The translations under genes were made by a program, and so were the position numbers. Source: Ehretia macrophylla (Eukaryota > Streptophyta > Magnoliopsida > Boraginales > Ehretiaceae). From it: a DNA stretch of 64,000 nucleotides. Below the pieces are notes generated by a model. That model saw only the letters and a program-made list of their open reading frames with translations, was not told the DNA's origin and did not search any database. Positions 48,170 through 60,176 of this stretch are shown one piece after another. The DNA lies in contig CM075764.1 of the NCBI GenBank assembly GCA_037974665.1, positions 89,770,825-89,834,824 of the forward strand, written 5' to 3'. Position 1 is the stretch's first letter; each line of letters opens with the position of its first letter.

Positions 48170-48465
48170 ATGCGAAATTGAGCGGCAAACTTTTTGGCAA
48201 TGGCATGGTGATGGACTGTCACAGTGCCATCACCTAGCCGTTTTTATATATCGGAAGGGGAGAAACTTATCACTGAGCTGTCACCAAATTAGTGACGGTT
48301 GTAGCTGGGTCGTCACTGAATCACTAACGACGGTTATTGTTGCTCGTAACTGTGCCGTCACTTTTTTGTCACAAAACTAGTATCAACATTTTCCTTCACT
48401 GTGTCGTCGCCATATCCACGACGGTTTGGCGACGGTCCGTCGCAGAATTCAGTTTTTTTGTAGTG
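48170..48465. repeat. Right subterminal repeats of the CACTA element
   Basis: Repeated GTGACGG, GCCGTCAC, CGTCACTG and GACGGTT words occur in both orientations up to the terminal inverted repeat. They mirror the left subterminal set. Confidence 0.7.
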
Positions 48466-48483
48466 TATATATATATATATATA

Positions 48484-49339
48484 TTTTGTGAAGTACACCA
48501 GACCCCTCTGGGGTTTAGCGAAAGTGCACAACACCCCTTATAGTTTAAAAACCCCCTGAACTAGTCCATGTATTTTTTTAAAATGCACAACACCCCGTTT
48601 AATTAAAAAATCTATCATATTTAACGAATTTTATAATAAAGACTGAAGTACCCTCAAATTTTTTATATTTTTCTCTTTTGTTTAGACAAAAAAAAAGGAA
48701 AAGAAATATATATATATATACAAACAAAGAAAAAGAAAAATACACCCACACACACACACGCATATATATATATATATATAACATTGTACATATATATAGA
48801 CAAAAAAAGAAAAAGAAAAATACACACACACACACACGCATATATATATATATATATATATATATAACATTGCAAAAAGAATGTACAGGGGTGGGGGGTA
48901 GGGAAGGTAGAGTGATAGGGCTAGAGGGTTGGGTGGGGCTACGTGGGGGTGTTGATGAGGCTAGGGATGGGGCTGGGGGTGGGTGACGGTCTGGGAGGTG
49001 AGGGTGGTAACGAGTTGGGTGGGAAATGGGGGGATAGGTGATGGGCTGGGAGGGTGGTGTTGGGGAAGATGACTAATTTTTTTTTTTTATATATATATTT
49101 AAAAAAGGGTAATTTGATGAATTCTTATAATTATTTAATGGATAAATTCGTTAAAAATTAATAAAAATCTCACTTAATGCGTGTAAAGTACACTTTTTGT
49201 TACATTTAATGGATTTCTTAACGGCAGGGGGTATTGAGCACTTTTGGAAAACCACTAGGACTAATTTAGGGGGTTTTGAACCATCGAGGGGAATTGTGCA
49301 CTTTTGCTAAACCACGGGAAGGTCTGATGCACTTTACCC
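48484..49339. mobile_element. Foldback element adjacent to the CACTA right end
   Basis: The left arm has 'gaagtacaccagacc', 'ggtttagcgaaagtgcacaa' and 'aaaaccccctgaactagtcc'. The right arm carries their inverses: 'ggactaatttagggggtttt', 'ttgtgcacttttgctaaacc' and 'ggtctgatgcacttt'. Between them lie two similar CA/TA microsatellite blocks (48725-48780 and 48800-48866) and a G-rich stretch at 48885-49065. Arms are about 180 bp. No target duplication could be defined because TA and T runs abut both ends. Non-coding. Confidence 0.65.
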
Positions 49340-49490
49340 TTTTTTTTTATTTGTGTTTGTCGATCCAATGTGATTGACTGACCTATCTTTTATCTCAAGG
49401 ATTAGGTGCTGCAGAGGTTGGTCTGCGTTCCGCTCGTGTGAACTATCCTCAGATGGGAAACTTTAAACTTGCTAGTGAGCTCTTTTGATA

Positions 49491-49644
49491 TCATTAAATT
49501 TCCTGTAAATTCTTAAGCAAATCCATTAATTGGCGACCAAGATTATCATACCAAACATATCGTCAAATCATTAAATTGCCTGTAAATTGGTAAGCAAATC
49601 CATTAATTGGCGATCAAGATTATCATACCAAACATATCGTCAAA
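49491..49644. repeat. 77-bp tandem duplication
   Basis: The units 49491-49567 and 49568-49644 share 'aagcaaatccattaattggc' and 'ttatcataccaaacatatcg', with only a few substitutions between them. No gene is seen here. Confidence 0.8.
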
Positions 49645-50464
49645 ATTACTCCATCATTACTATTTTTGCAAGATGCGGGCGATAGCTGAAGCTAGCTTGT
49701 ATGTGATGCAATGGAAATTACACAGCTAGATATAATCTCTTGGAATGTGATGATAGATGGATATATGAGACAATTCAGACACATGTTAAGTTCCTCGACC
49801 ACACACATAATGTATCAAATTACTTAAAAAGCAAAAACTCTTCATATGTAACAGTATATAACAGGGTTAGGTTTGTCCTAGCAAAAGAAAAAAAATTCCT
49901 TGCGAAAGAAAAATGGCTAGTTTTGTAACATGTTATGTTCTACAAAGGCATTTTCATCAATAGACAAATGAGTTTTATAACATTTATATACTATGTAATT
50001 ATTTATTAAGATTGTTATTATTTATTATTATTGTTTATTAAAATTATTGTATTATTTTATTTATTATTGTGTATTAATTGTCAAAAAAGAAGAAAGACAT
50101 ATTTACAAGAACTATGCGTCTTGATATTGAGAGAAAGAGGTGATAATACAATTACAAGAAGAACCAATATATAGATACTAGACTACTTGGTCCCCAAGCT
50201 AAGTTAAATATGGTAAGAACCAGCTGTACATCAATATTAATATAATTACAATATATACGTTAACATTAACACTCTTTATGATGGTTATTATACTACTTTC
50301 TTGATTATTATTGTGTATTAATATTCTTTATGATGATTATTCCTATGCTTATTATCATATTACTATTATTATCATTTTCATTACTATTAATTATTCTTAG
50401 GACGACAATATGTATATAAATAGTTTGTTTTGCAAAATATGTTATTTTGAAAAGACATTGTGGA
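49645..50464. other. No gene seen
   Basis: AT-rich spacer with 'attattgtttatta' words. Short frames only. Confidence 0.5.
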
Positions 50465-50598
50465 AATTTGACAAATGGGCCTATTCCCAAAAACATGTGA
50501 ATAGGCTCATTCAATGTGTTTCTTTGTTATCTTATAGGAACTTGGGCAATAATCTATTATCAGGAGAGATCCCAAAAGAACTCGGAAACGTTTCTAGC
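50465..50598 (+). pseudogene. Leucine-rich-repeat receptor kinase exon relics
   Basis: 50465-50497 reads NLTNGPIPKNM and 50539-50598 reads NLGNNLLSGEIPKELGNVSS. Both fit the plant LRR consensus (LxxNxLxGxIPxxLGxLxx). The second follows a good acceptor (TTATAG), as in the one-repeat-per-exon LRR-VIII kinases. The two stretches are in different frames and only 40 bases apart, too close for an intron, and no kinase domain or further repeats are seen. I infer a decayed fragment, possibly carried in by a transposon. Confidence 0.5.
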
Positions 50599-51179
50599 TT
50601 TCAATTCTCTTTTCCCCTATTCCAGTTTTCTTGCGAATGGCGACGAAAATTGGTAGAAATTTTCTCTCTACCTCTTAATTGCTCTTGGTCGTGTGTATGT
50701 GTATGTGTATGTTAGTAGTGTCATGCACAAGACTGTAGAGGCTAGGATATAGCTGAAAACTAGAGTAGAGTGGAGAGAGAGAGTCTTAGTTAGCTTAGGA
50801 GATCCTATTTTGATTTTCTAAATGAATTATTTGAAGATAAAATGAAATCAATATACAACAGAAAAATGCAAATAAGATATAACTCCCTCGCCTTTAGATT
50901 GCCAAACTTCCTTCAAAATTCATCCCCTTGCACCGAAGCTAGCAATATAGACAAGAAATGAACATATTTTCTCAATTCTTAACAAGGTACATTCTATACA
51001 AATGCATATAACACATCACCAATCAATTCATGAAATTCCTTTATCAAGATACACGTACCACACAAATGCATTTAAACACGTTATTAATCAATTATAAAGC
51101 AATTATAACAACAAGAACCATAGCTTAGTAAGCAATAAGAGTTTAAAGCACGAAAACTACAAAACACTATTCATAACCC
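50599..51179. other. No gene seen
   Basis: Contains a short (TG)n at 50693-50710 and AT-rich sequence. The boundary with the LTR fragment to the right is not sharp. Confidence 0.4.
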
Positions 51180-52815
51180 CAACTTCTACAAGCTACTACA
51201 ACCAAACAAGCTACGAGATTGAAAAACTGATTTCACTACCTACTCTTAGGCACATTATGACATGATCTTATGCTACGAAACCTCACTTCCTCAACAGAGC
51301 CCCAAAAGTCCAATAAGCACGTTTGAACTACAGCTATACTAACCGAACGGCCAATCAATGTCACGCCAAAAGGGCTTCCATGCCCCACTATGACTATGCC
51401 AACATTCAAAACGAGAAAAGTCAACACTTAATCAAACGACCCCCTTTGTCTATTAACACAAATCATTGAATAACCAAGGCATTCGAAACCCAATTCACGA
51501 ACCGACTTTACCACAACCCTAATTACACTTTATAACCCACTCTAACGCTACAAAATCCTAACTTGGACGAGATTTAGCACATAAATCCCAAAAGCCCCGT
51601 AGGTGCTTTGAACTACAACTACCCAATTCGAGCCCCACCCGAGTGCCATAAAAGTACATTTAGTATCCCTACGCCTATTAAACACCAAATATAAACTCAA
51701 ACTAAGCCCGATTAACACTTCGTTTAAATATCCCCTTTAAAACCCAATGCAAATTCTCTGATTCCAACAATGTAACAAGCATTTAAATGATGCATTTGAG
51801 CTTTTAAACATTTATGGCACCTAACCAAAGCAATAGAATGCAATTTGGAACGAAAACCCAATTTTCAAATTTTACTATTCATAATCGTTATTCATCATCT
51901 TCCCCAACTTACATTTTGCATTCCTAGCCAAAAACTTTGCAATCTAACTACAAATTAATGTTCTATAATCACAATAGAAGGCATTTGAAGTATAATTAAG
52001 CATAAACATCCATTATATTGCAAGATCACAAAAAATAGAGTTTGAAACTACGTTTGAAAATATGCAAGAATTGATGCATTCACTCACCTTAATGCAAGAA
52101 GAAGAAAGCTTGTTGGGGGCCTAAGGATGAACCTTGAGCAATCCTAAAAGATTTGAGCTAGAAAATTGAAAGCAAAATTTTTTGAAGATGGCTTTGAAAC
52201 TCAAGGCCAAATGTCCCTTTTTCTCTAGTTTTTGTGTTTTATTTTGGCTTGTTATCTGCTTAAAAAGATGACAAATAAAAAGGTCAAAGTTCAAAGGGTC
52301 AATTGGGTCAAACATTGGGTCAAGTTCTTGGAGCATTTGGATCAAATTTTAAGCGAAATGGGTCAAGTAATTTAAGTGGAAAAAGCTAGAAAATTTTCAC
52401 TATTCGTTACGCTCGTTTATGAATTTTTTTCCATTGCTCCCGATATGCTATGCATGTAAACTCAATGGATATATGCATCTAAAATAGCAAGTATTAAAGA
52501 AAAAATATGAAATTTAAAAAAAGAAACATAAAAGTTTTCATGTTCGGGGCTCGGAGCTGCTTTTTCATTTAGTTGAAAACAAGGTAAATAAAGTCAAGAA
52601 AATGAAACCGAGTATTATTATTAATAAGTTAGCTAATATTCATTTTAAATAATTAATTTAACTATTATTTGAATATTTTGAAGAATTATGCACATAGTGC
52701 TAAAAATAAATGAATTCGTTAAGATAAACACATAGTTCTATACTAGCATTCAAAATAAAACCTAATTAAATGCAAACATGTATTATTCTCTATATGCCGG
52801 GTTTGGGGTATCACA
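51180..52815 (-). mobile_element. Truncated LTR of the same family as the 17344-19840 solo LTR
   Basis: On the minus strand it begins TGTGATACCCCAAACCCGGC at 52815. Further in it shows 'ttttctcgtttt', 'gttggcat', 'catggaagc', 'tatagctgtagttcaaacg' and a 'ttgggtcaa' block, all paralleled in order within 17344-18560. The far end (expected ...GGGTGTCACA) was not found, so the copy is truncated or has diverged past recognition at about 51180. Confidence 0.65.
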
Positions 52816-53163
52816 ACTTCCACCGTTTAGAAGCCGCAAATCGGAATCCAAAGCACGGATTCAACTTTGAATTATTGGCCACAACTTAAGAGCCCTTTTG
52901 ATTTAATTGTTTACACACAGTAAACTGGCAGATAGAGTTTTTTGGGAGAGAGAAGAGAAGAAGAAAAACAGAAGATTGTTCTTTTGTATCTTGTCTTTTT
53001 TCAAAACTAAACGTATCAGTTTTTGAAGTAATTCAAACTGATATGTTGGATATAGGAAGTTATCTGGATAACTTCCCATAACCTCCTATTAACCCAAATA
53101 GGTTGGGTCGGGTCAACCCATATTGGGCGACCCAACCCCAAAATCCAACATCTCCCACTCACA
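52816..53163 (-). repeat. Copia 3' LTR (partial) and polypurine tract
   Basis: On the minus strand GTGTGAGTGGGAGA (up to 53151) directly precedes TGTTGGATTTTGGGGTTGGG. This is the classic copia arrangement of polypurine tract then LTR. The LTR can be followed to 52816. Confidence 0.65.
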
Positions 53164-54329
53164 CAAGATAGGTAGACCCATATCCACCACTATCTTTCTC
53201 CATGACCTTGTCGGGAACCACCATCAAATTCATACGGGCAAATAAATCGTGCGACCCGCAAGCATACAACAAGTGGAAGCTCAGACCATGCACCTATTAG
53301 GGATGACATGGGAGCTACGATCTTCAACGGAAGAAAAAGTCTCGTTGTACCTTAGACCAGTTTAAGTTCACATCAGTCAACACACACCTTATCCCTCGTA
53401 GGCTATGTTTGACCTTTAAATCTCAAACATGTATTCATAGTTATATTCAATTACAAAGATTGTATAACTGGTCGACCAATAAACACATGCGGGCCCAGAT
53501 GCAAACAGTCTTGCCTTCACTCTAATATCCTTCTAGGCCAAGTCAACCGCTTTCCTGGACATGTCCCATATGATCGAATCTAACGTGATCTTTAGGCGAC
53601 ACACCAAAATAGCTAACATTGAACTTGACCTATCAAAATATGAGTGTAGGTCACTAAGGGTGTCCCAAAGAAGCATTTATTGCTTCAAGGACTTACACAG
53701 TGGTGAAGCAAGGATCCATTCACCCACTTCCTTTTACGGTCGCAAAACACACATGGTATAAAACATGTGTTACGGTGTGACTTCCCTTATAAATGACGTA
53801 TGTCTTTACCTAAATCAAACACCATACAGATCTTAGTCTAGTTATCACTCAGAAACTAACCTGAATCCTCGAACTTAATACACTTAGTAATCAAGGTTTC
53901 AAATCTGGCTACAAACAGGTTATATGGACCGTGGGAATCCATATCGACCTCATGTCGGTCTTTAATTGTAACATATACAATTCAGAGGTCTCATCTTAAT
54001 ATTGTCGCAGAAACCAATTCCAAACCAATACTTAAGGCGACGTATCTTATATGAGTATAGTATTTCCTGACGAATACTAACCAACTCAGATTGTCTCATC
54101 TTTGTATACTCCCACTACGCCAAAGGCAATTGCTCGTATGAGAGAGCCAATCTCATCATCCTGTCGACATACTTTTCGATGCCAATATGTGCTAGCATAC
54201 TCATACTCGATTTCTTCCAAACTTATCAGAAAGATAAGGCACTAAGCAAACACATGAAGAAAATCTTGTTCACTATGAACTGGCATCAAATACTCACCAG
54301 TATGAGTACATTAGTAATTACACAATACT

Positions 54330-57300
54330 TTACAGAACATCAACATCAAGTCCTACACAATCCAAGAGATTCAACTGCAACAAATACATATCTCTGGATA
54401 TGGACTTATCAAATGGGTCATTGTCATCTCATGCGTAGGTGAATGTTCCACAGTCACTTATTTTTATGACACAAATCCATAATGTCTATGTACTAGGTTT
54501 CGCCATGAAATTTAGGATCCTTAGCATAGATGATGGCTAATTAGTGGACACAATAGATTGTCATTGCTGGTCTAGCAACTGACTCATCTCAAGTCTGTCA
54601 TTATCTCTCGAGCCATACTACTCCTTGCATAGCTATTGAGCTTGCCACACAACTCAATTTCCACAACTGATAATACTATGCATATTTGCTTCTTGCTATT
54701 TCACGAAGTAGTACCATTGATTAACAAGTAAGCATACCAAGAGATAACTTTACGCTCATCTGATTGGTAACAAATTAGCATTTGTGGATCTCTACTAATA
54801 GAGATCAATACTTTAATGGCATTGGCAAAATCTAAATTTCTTTTCAAATACGTCATGATCCTTATGACAACGATGCAATGAACTTATCAAAGATTTGATT
54901 GGTAACAACTTATCAATCTCACGGCAAAAACAAATATCTAGCCATGTATACACCACAGTATATACTTGGCTACCCATGGTACTTGAATAATGAATATTTC
55001 TATCTCATCAATCTATTTTGGCATTAGGGGATACATCCATTGGCTTAGACTTTCTCCCTCAATTACAGGAGCATCTATAGGTTTGTAGACTTACGTGTAG
55101 AGTCATTCAAGAACTTGTTTGACATATGATTCTTGTAACAAAACAAGAATCTTAGATTGACCCCTCTGGATCTTGACTCTCAACATACAAACTATTCCAC
55201 CAATGTCCTTCATCCTACAAAGTTGAGGACAACTAACCACTTCCTAATAGTGATTATATACTCCTTGTCATTTCTAATCAATAATGTCATCTATCTAGAG
55301 AGATAAAATCACATATCTACTCTCAGATCAATTGACATATACATAGATGCCTTATTGAACCAATTGAAAATCATACAAAATGAATTCTTCTTGCATTTAT
55401 CCACTAAGAAACATCACTTTTACATCCACCTGATATAATTCGAGGTTCAACTGAGTAACATGATCAGAAATGGGTGAATTGATATTGGTCCCTGGCGAGC
55501 TTAATATCTGATATTAAATCCAATTGTTCTTCCATTGCTTTCATCCGACTTTTTTTACAAAAAGATGAAAGAACTTCAGCCACTATCTAAGATTCCTCAT
55601 CATCTTAACTAGTAGTCATATGAAAAACTTATTTTCATAATTACCCGGTAGTGAAACGAACTCACATTGATCACGAAACAAATTCGAGTTGATCAAACTG
55701 ATATTACTATTGCAAGTGAACATGATCCACAAACCGGTTAATGAAATGAATTCACTTTGATCGCGAAACAGATTCAAGTTGACCAAAACCAAACCGGTGT
55801 TCATTTCCCACTTTGATCAGTGAATGAAAGCAAGTCCTTCTTTCAACTGAAAATTGGTGAGTGATAGGACCATTAGAAGCATTCAATTCAGATAACTGAA
55901 TCTCCTACTAGAAAATTCTATGTTTAAGAATGTTGAGTTCAGACACACTCTCACTATCTGTTCAGCAATGAGTATTCCTTTTGGAACATTCAATGTACCA
56001 AATGGAAATACACATATTTCCTTTTGGTTTAAATTTCTCAAGCTCGTGAGAAATGTAATAAACAAAAGTAGGCAACTCACAGGGTTATAAGTCATTGCGG
56101 ACTAGTTCACTACATGTCCATGACTCATAGGGAGTTGAAGTGACTAATTTGAAGGGCACTTGGTTAAGTGTATATAAATATGGCAATTACAAATTCCAAC
56201 ACAAAATTGAGAAATTTAGAAATTTATATGAGCCATCGTATACTTAACCATGTCTGATAAGGTTTTATTCTTTTTTCTACAACTTCCCATAGTTGCGAAG
56301 TTCCAAGAATAATTAGCTCACTTGTTATACCTCTTTCATCACACGTTTTTTGAACTAATCAAACAGGTATACCTAACCACAGTCGGTTACCAAAAATTTC
56401 ATTTCATGTCTGTTCGATTCTCAACAAGTTTAAAATTATATCCAAAGTAATTAAAAGATTTGGACTTGTGAGAAAACAAAAAAAAAAAGCCCACAACTTA
56501 TGAAATTGTAAGTGATGAAACACCAGGCCTCTTGCCATGTCGTAACATTCTTTGGTCCATAAATTTTGGGATGATTAATTGCAATGGAAAGCTAGCTCAC
56601 AAGCCTTTGCCAAATATATTTATTGTTGAGTTATTAGCTAGGCAACTTTCATACAGGGGCAGATAGAATTGTGCAAATCACAGCCTCAAAAGACATTCTC
56701 TTGTGAGTCTGTTCATTCTATTTTGCCCTTATTTGCCTAGCTTGCTATCCTACAGATCTCAAAGATGTAGCATTAATAACACATATTTATATAGCAATGA
56801 TTTTGATGTTCAGCACATAGAACAAGAAAAACAACCACAATATAGCTAGATTTATAATGAGTATTAGATTGAGTACTAAATATACGAAGTTAAGAACCTA
56901 ATCGTAAAGAGATTTAATGCACATACCAAGCCTTTTCTAAAATCCAGAGCATATTGGACATCATGGAAAAATAAAGTTTGACTATCACTAAACGGCAGTT
57001 AACAAGTGCCAATGCCCTTGACCTCAACTCTCAAGGTATTTTCCGTAGATATCCACCATAATTCGGCGAAAATCTAATGGTTTTCCACGTACACTCCTTC
57101 GATTTTAGCTATGAGGTCAAACGTTCGGTCTTCAGCTCAAGGCAATGCCGAGCTTAGTGACTTTTCTTGTGACAATTGCAACACATAGCTTGTATTTGTC
57201 GCACATACATCTGACCTTCTTGGTCTTCTCAGTCAGCTTATCATTCCTTTTTGTCATTGGAGTCATTGCCCCTTGTGCTTGGATCCTTATGACCCTTGCT

Positions 57301-57480
57301 TATTGGACTCAGCTACATAAGCTTGACCAATGGCCTAGATGTCTAAGAGGCATTACCTACAATCTCCAGGTGACGTTTTATGTTTGGAACGTCTTAACAT
57401 TCCTATCATACGTCATGTTGACAATTATGTGCACACAGCTAGATGGAAAGGATATGGTGACAACTTGCACTAGTTGATCA
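54330..57480 (-). pseudogene. Copia gag-pol relic
   Basis: Recognisable pieces on the minus strand: TKKVRCMCDKYKLCVAIVTR (zinc-knuckle remnant, about 57240-57180). LPLYESCLANNSTINIFGKG (about 56660-56600) matches the copia integrase LP.CE.C..GK block. MTLLIRNDKEYIITIRKWL (about 55290-55230) follows the RT YVDDILLIGND block with its catalytic stretch destroyed. WVAKYILWCIHG (about 54980-54945) resembles the VGSLMYA block. VTKYLKRNLDFANAIK, then QSDERKVISWYAYLLINGTT and IVLSVVEIELCGK, correspond to the RNase H region. Too many lesions for any product. Confidence 0.7.
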
Positions 57481-57600
57481 TTAGTGAAAATATGGCCAAC
57501 TGCCTTCAATTCTCAAATGACGTTCGACATCTTGAAAATGCTACCCCTTAGGAGCATTGTAATGCTTTCAGCATGTATCAAACTTGATTGTAAGTTAACA

Positions 57601-58180
57601 CGACTTAGAAATGGAAATTCTACAAAACTTCTCTTTCAAGGTTTCAAAATCCCCACATTAGTAGGTCATATTTCGTAATAAGTATTGAGGTATAATGCAT
57701 AGTGCTTAGCAACGTGATGCAAGTAATAACATTTTTTCAGCCTGATAGATCTTTACCTCTAATACTGAGTGGTGTTACTACCCTGATGGTTCACCTCTAC
57801 ATAACTCAGTGTTTCAAACATCTATTTGCTGCTCAAGGATATTCTGAAGTTGATGATGCCACATTTGCAATCATCACCGTTCATTTTTTCCTCAGTAATG
57901 ATATTTTGCGGTTATCATAAATAACTACAACATAGACATCTTTGATGTTCAGTACTAGCATATTTAGATGTTTAATTCTACTTGAACAAGTATTTAAATG
58001 TAATAAAGTGACATAAGGTATAGTACCAATAGATTGTAGAACAACCTATCAAATTCTATAGATCAAATGTCACAATGATCACAATTTAATCCTATTCGAG
58101 TAGAAACATTAGTTCCGAAAATGAATTACTTAAATTCATATGTTTTGGAACTAATAGTTTTAGATTAGAATCACACCAAT
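57601..58180. other. No gene seen
   Basis: May include the 5' part of the copia element, but nothing specific is recognised. It ends at the CACTA terminus at 58181. Confidence 0.4.
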
Positions 58181-58189
58181 CACTACAAG

Positions 58190-58800
58190 AAAATTGATTT
58201 GGGACAAAAAAGTTTTCTCGTCGCCTACTCCCATTGGGCGACCAAAAACGTAGCGTCGAGAAAACCCTCATGGCAATTAGGTCATTTGGTCGCATTTTGG
58301 TGCCCAAATCAAAAAAAATAAAAAAAATATAATTTTTTCTTTTCGAAGCCCTTGGTCGCAATTTTTAAAAAATTTAATTATTAGTTAATTTTTATAATTA
58401 GTAATTTTATTAAATAATTCGTTAATTTTTGTATCATTTAATAATGCATGGTCGGCCCATGGTGGCCAATCTTTATCGCCATTAAGTAGCAAATTATTTT
58501 AAATATTTTTTTGTTTATTATTTAATTTCGTCTCTATATGGCCAATTTTTGTAGCCACAATTTAGTAACCGTGTAATAACCATAATTACGTCTCCATTAA
58601 ATAGCCAAATATTTTTACTTTTTTTTTATTAATTATTAAACTTCGTTGTCATTTGGTAGCCAAAATTTGTAGCCACATTTTGATAGTCGTATAATAGCTA
58701 TTTTATCATCGCCACTTGGTAGCCAAATTTTTTAATTATTTTTTTTATTCATTAATTTTCGTCTCCATGTGGTAGACAATATTCGGTTGCTATTGCATCG
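58190..58800. repeat. Subterminal repeats of the second CACTA, about 115-bp tandem units
   Basis: About three to four degenerate units each carry 'cgtctccat', 'tggtagccaaa' and 'tttgtagccacatttt', separated by TTATT-rich sequence. 58810-58970 is A-rich. Confidence 0.65.
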
Positions 58801-58970
58801 CCACACAATTTTAAAAAAAAAACAAAAATAAGGTAAGCTTGATAAAAAAAAAAATTAAAAACGTAAAATGCAAACAAAATAAAATAAAATCCGAAAATAA
58901 AAAAAGATAAAAAATAAAATAAAATAAAAAATAAAATAAAATAAAAAATAAAAAAAAAGGAAAGGCATAG

Positions 58971-60176
58971 TATATATATATGTACTAGTCAGGCATCGCA
59001 TATTAAGGAAATTTTTTAAATGAAATCTTCACCCTCACTCATTGTTTTTCACCATGGTTCTAATAGACATTATAAACATAAGAGAATCATGTCTTTGCCA
59101 TTCAAGTTATTATCATCGTCATCATCTTAATGCAAATACATATACAGCATAGTAATAAGAGAGGAAACAAGAGTTATATACATAGCAAAATCTGATAAGC
59201 AATAACTGACTAATCCTGGTCTTACATCAAAGCTACTTTCACAAATCTAAAAACATAGAATTCTCTAACGAGGAAAACTAAAATGTTAGTCAGATTTGCT
59301 CCATTGGATTGGAGCAAATAACATGAGAATGGGATAAAGGATTAGAGAGAACTTGCATGCCAGAGGTGCAATTGCAACAAAAAGAAGAAATTCAACACTC
59401 AGCTTAGAAAAGCATAGTCAAACGTTATACTCCAGAGTCCTCAATCTGTAAAAGCCACAATGCCAGTTTCCTGCAATAATCAGTAGAACCACAATGTCAT
59501 AAAATCACAGTTTTTCCACCACCACCACCACCACCATTTTCTTCACTTCACTACTTCGTCTCGACACCACTATCAAAACAACTGACATTTCCCAAAAATT
59601 ACATGTCATTGCCATAAAAAATAAATTAAAAGCCATTAAAAACGCATAAATAACGAGAGATGCTATAATTGCTTCATATTTTACACAAAATGAAACTAAT
59701 ATCCACTCAAACTGCTTTGGTGCATTGTTTATGTAAGATATAACATTCCTAACCACTCTTTTGAGATCTCATCTAATGGATAAGAGAGCTCATATTTGTG
59801 GAATGATTGAGCAACTTATTAGTGAGAAACAAAAGAAATGAAATAAGAGCAAATATTGACACCTGTGCTACTTGGTTTCTTCATCATTAGTTGAGCTGGA
59901 ATAGATATCAATTAATCCTACCAAAATATTGTATTATTGTGATATGCAATGGGCTATTCATGTTTTTTTTTTTCCTTTTCTCACATTTTGGCATGACATG
60001 TGAGCCAGAACGTATCTTTTGAAAAAGTTTTAGAATGGTGTAGGATGTAGTTTCAGCTATTTAGTCAAATTTTGATGTTTATGTGTTTGCTAAAGGGTGC
60101 TGTATCATTCAGTTAAGAAAAACCCTTGAGAAGATATGACATATAGTTCTTAGCAACAAAAAGGACATGGAAATAC
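58971..60176. other. No clear gene; possible last exon at 59441-59470 (minus)
   Basis: A TTGCAG acceptor precedes a 10-codon stretch ending in TGA at 59441-59470, in phase with the exon at 60177-60239. There is a (CCA)n tract at 59513-59534. Otherwise featureless. Confidence 0.35.

Larger units (their letters stand above)
36938..48465 (-). mobile_element. CACTA (En/Spm) transposon, 11.5 kb, complete ends, broken genes
   Basis: The left end reads CACTACAAACAAAACTGGAT and the right end is its near-inverse: the last 25 bases, reversed, begin CACTACAAAAAAACTGAATT. The flanks are TAT at 36935-36937 and 48466-48468, but the target is (TA)n, so the duplication is weak evidence by itself. Inside are subterminal repeats at both ends, a TNP2-type transposase and a Transposase_24-type gene transcribed leftwards, a hairpin array, and a small rightward ORF. 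Both transposase genes contain stops, so the copy is probably immobile unless helped in trans. The orientation given is that of the transposase. Confidence 0.9.
52816..57600 (-). mobile_element. Decayed Ty1/copia element, internal region plus 3' LTR
   Basis: Domains run leftwards in copia order: GAG with zinc knuckle (about 57480-57090), integrase (about 56770-56500), reverse transcriptase (about 55560-54930), RNase H (about 54900-54330), polypurine tract, LTR start. Every domain has multiple stops. The 5' LTR was not found to the right. The 3' LTR is cut at 52815 by, or against, the gypsy LTR fragment. Confidence 0.75.

Noticed and set aside
57145..57477. 110-codon plus-strand ORF that looks like a membrane protein
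   Set aside because: It is antisense to a copia GAG zinc-knuckle relic; hydrophobicity arises from the complement of a Lys/Arg/Glu-rich sequence.
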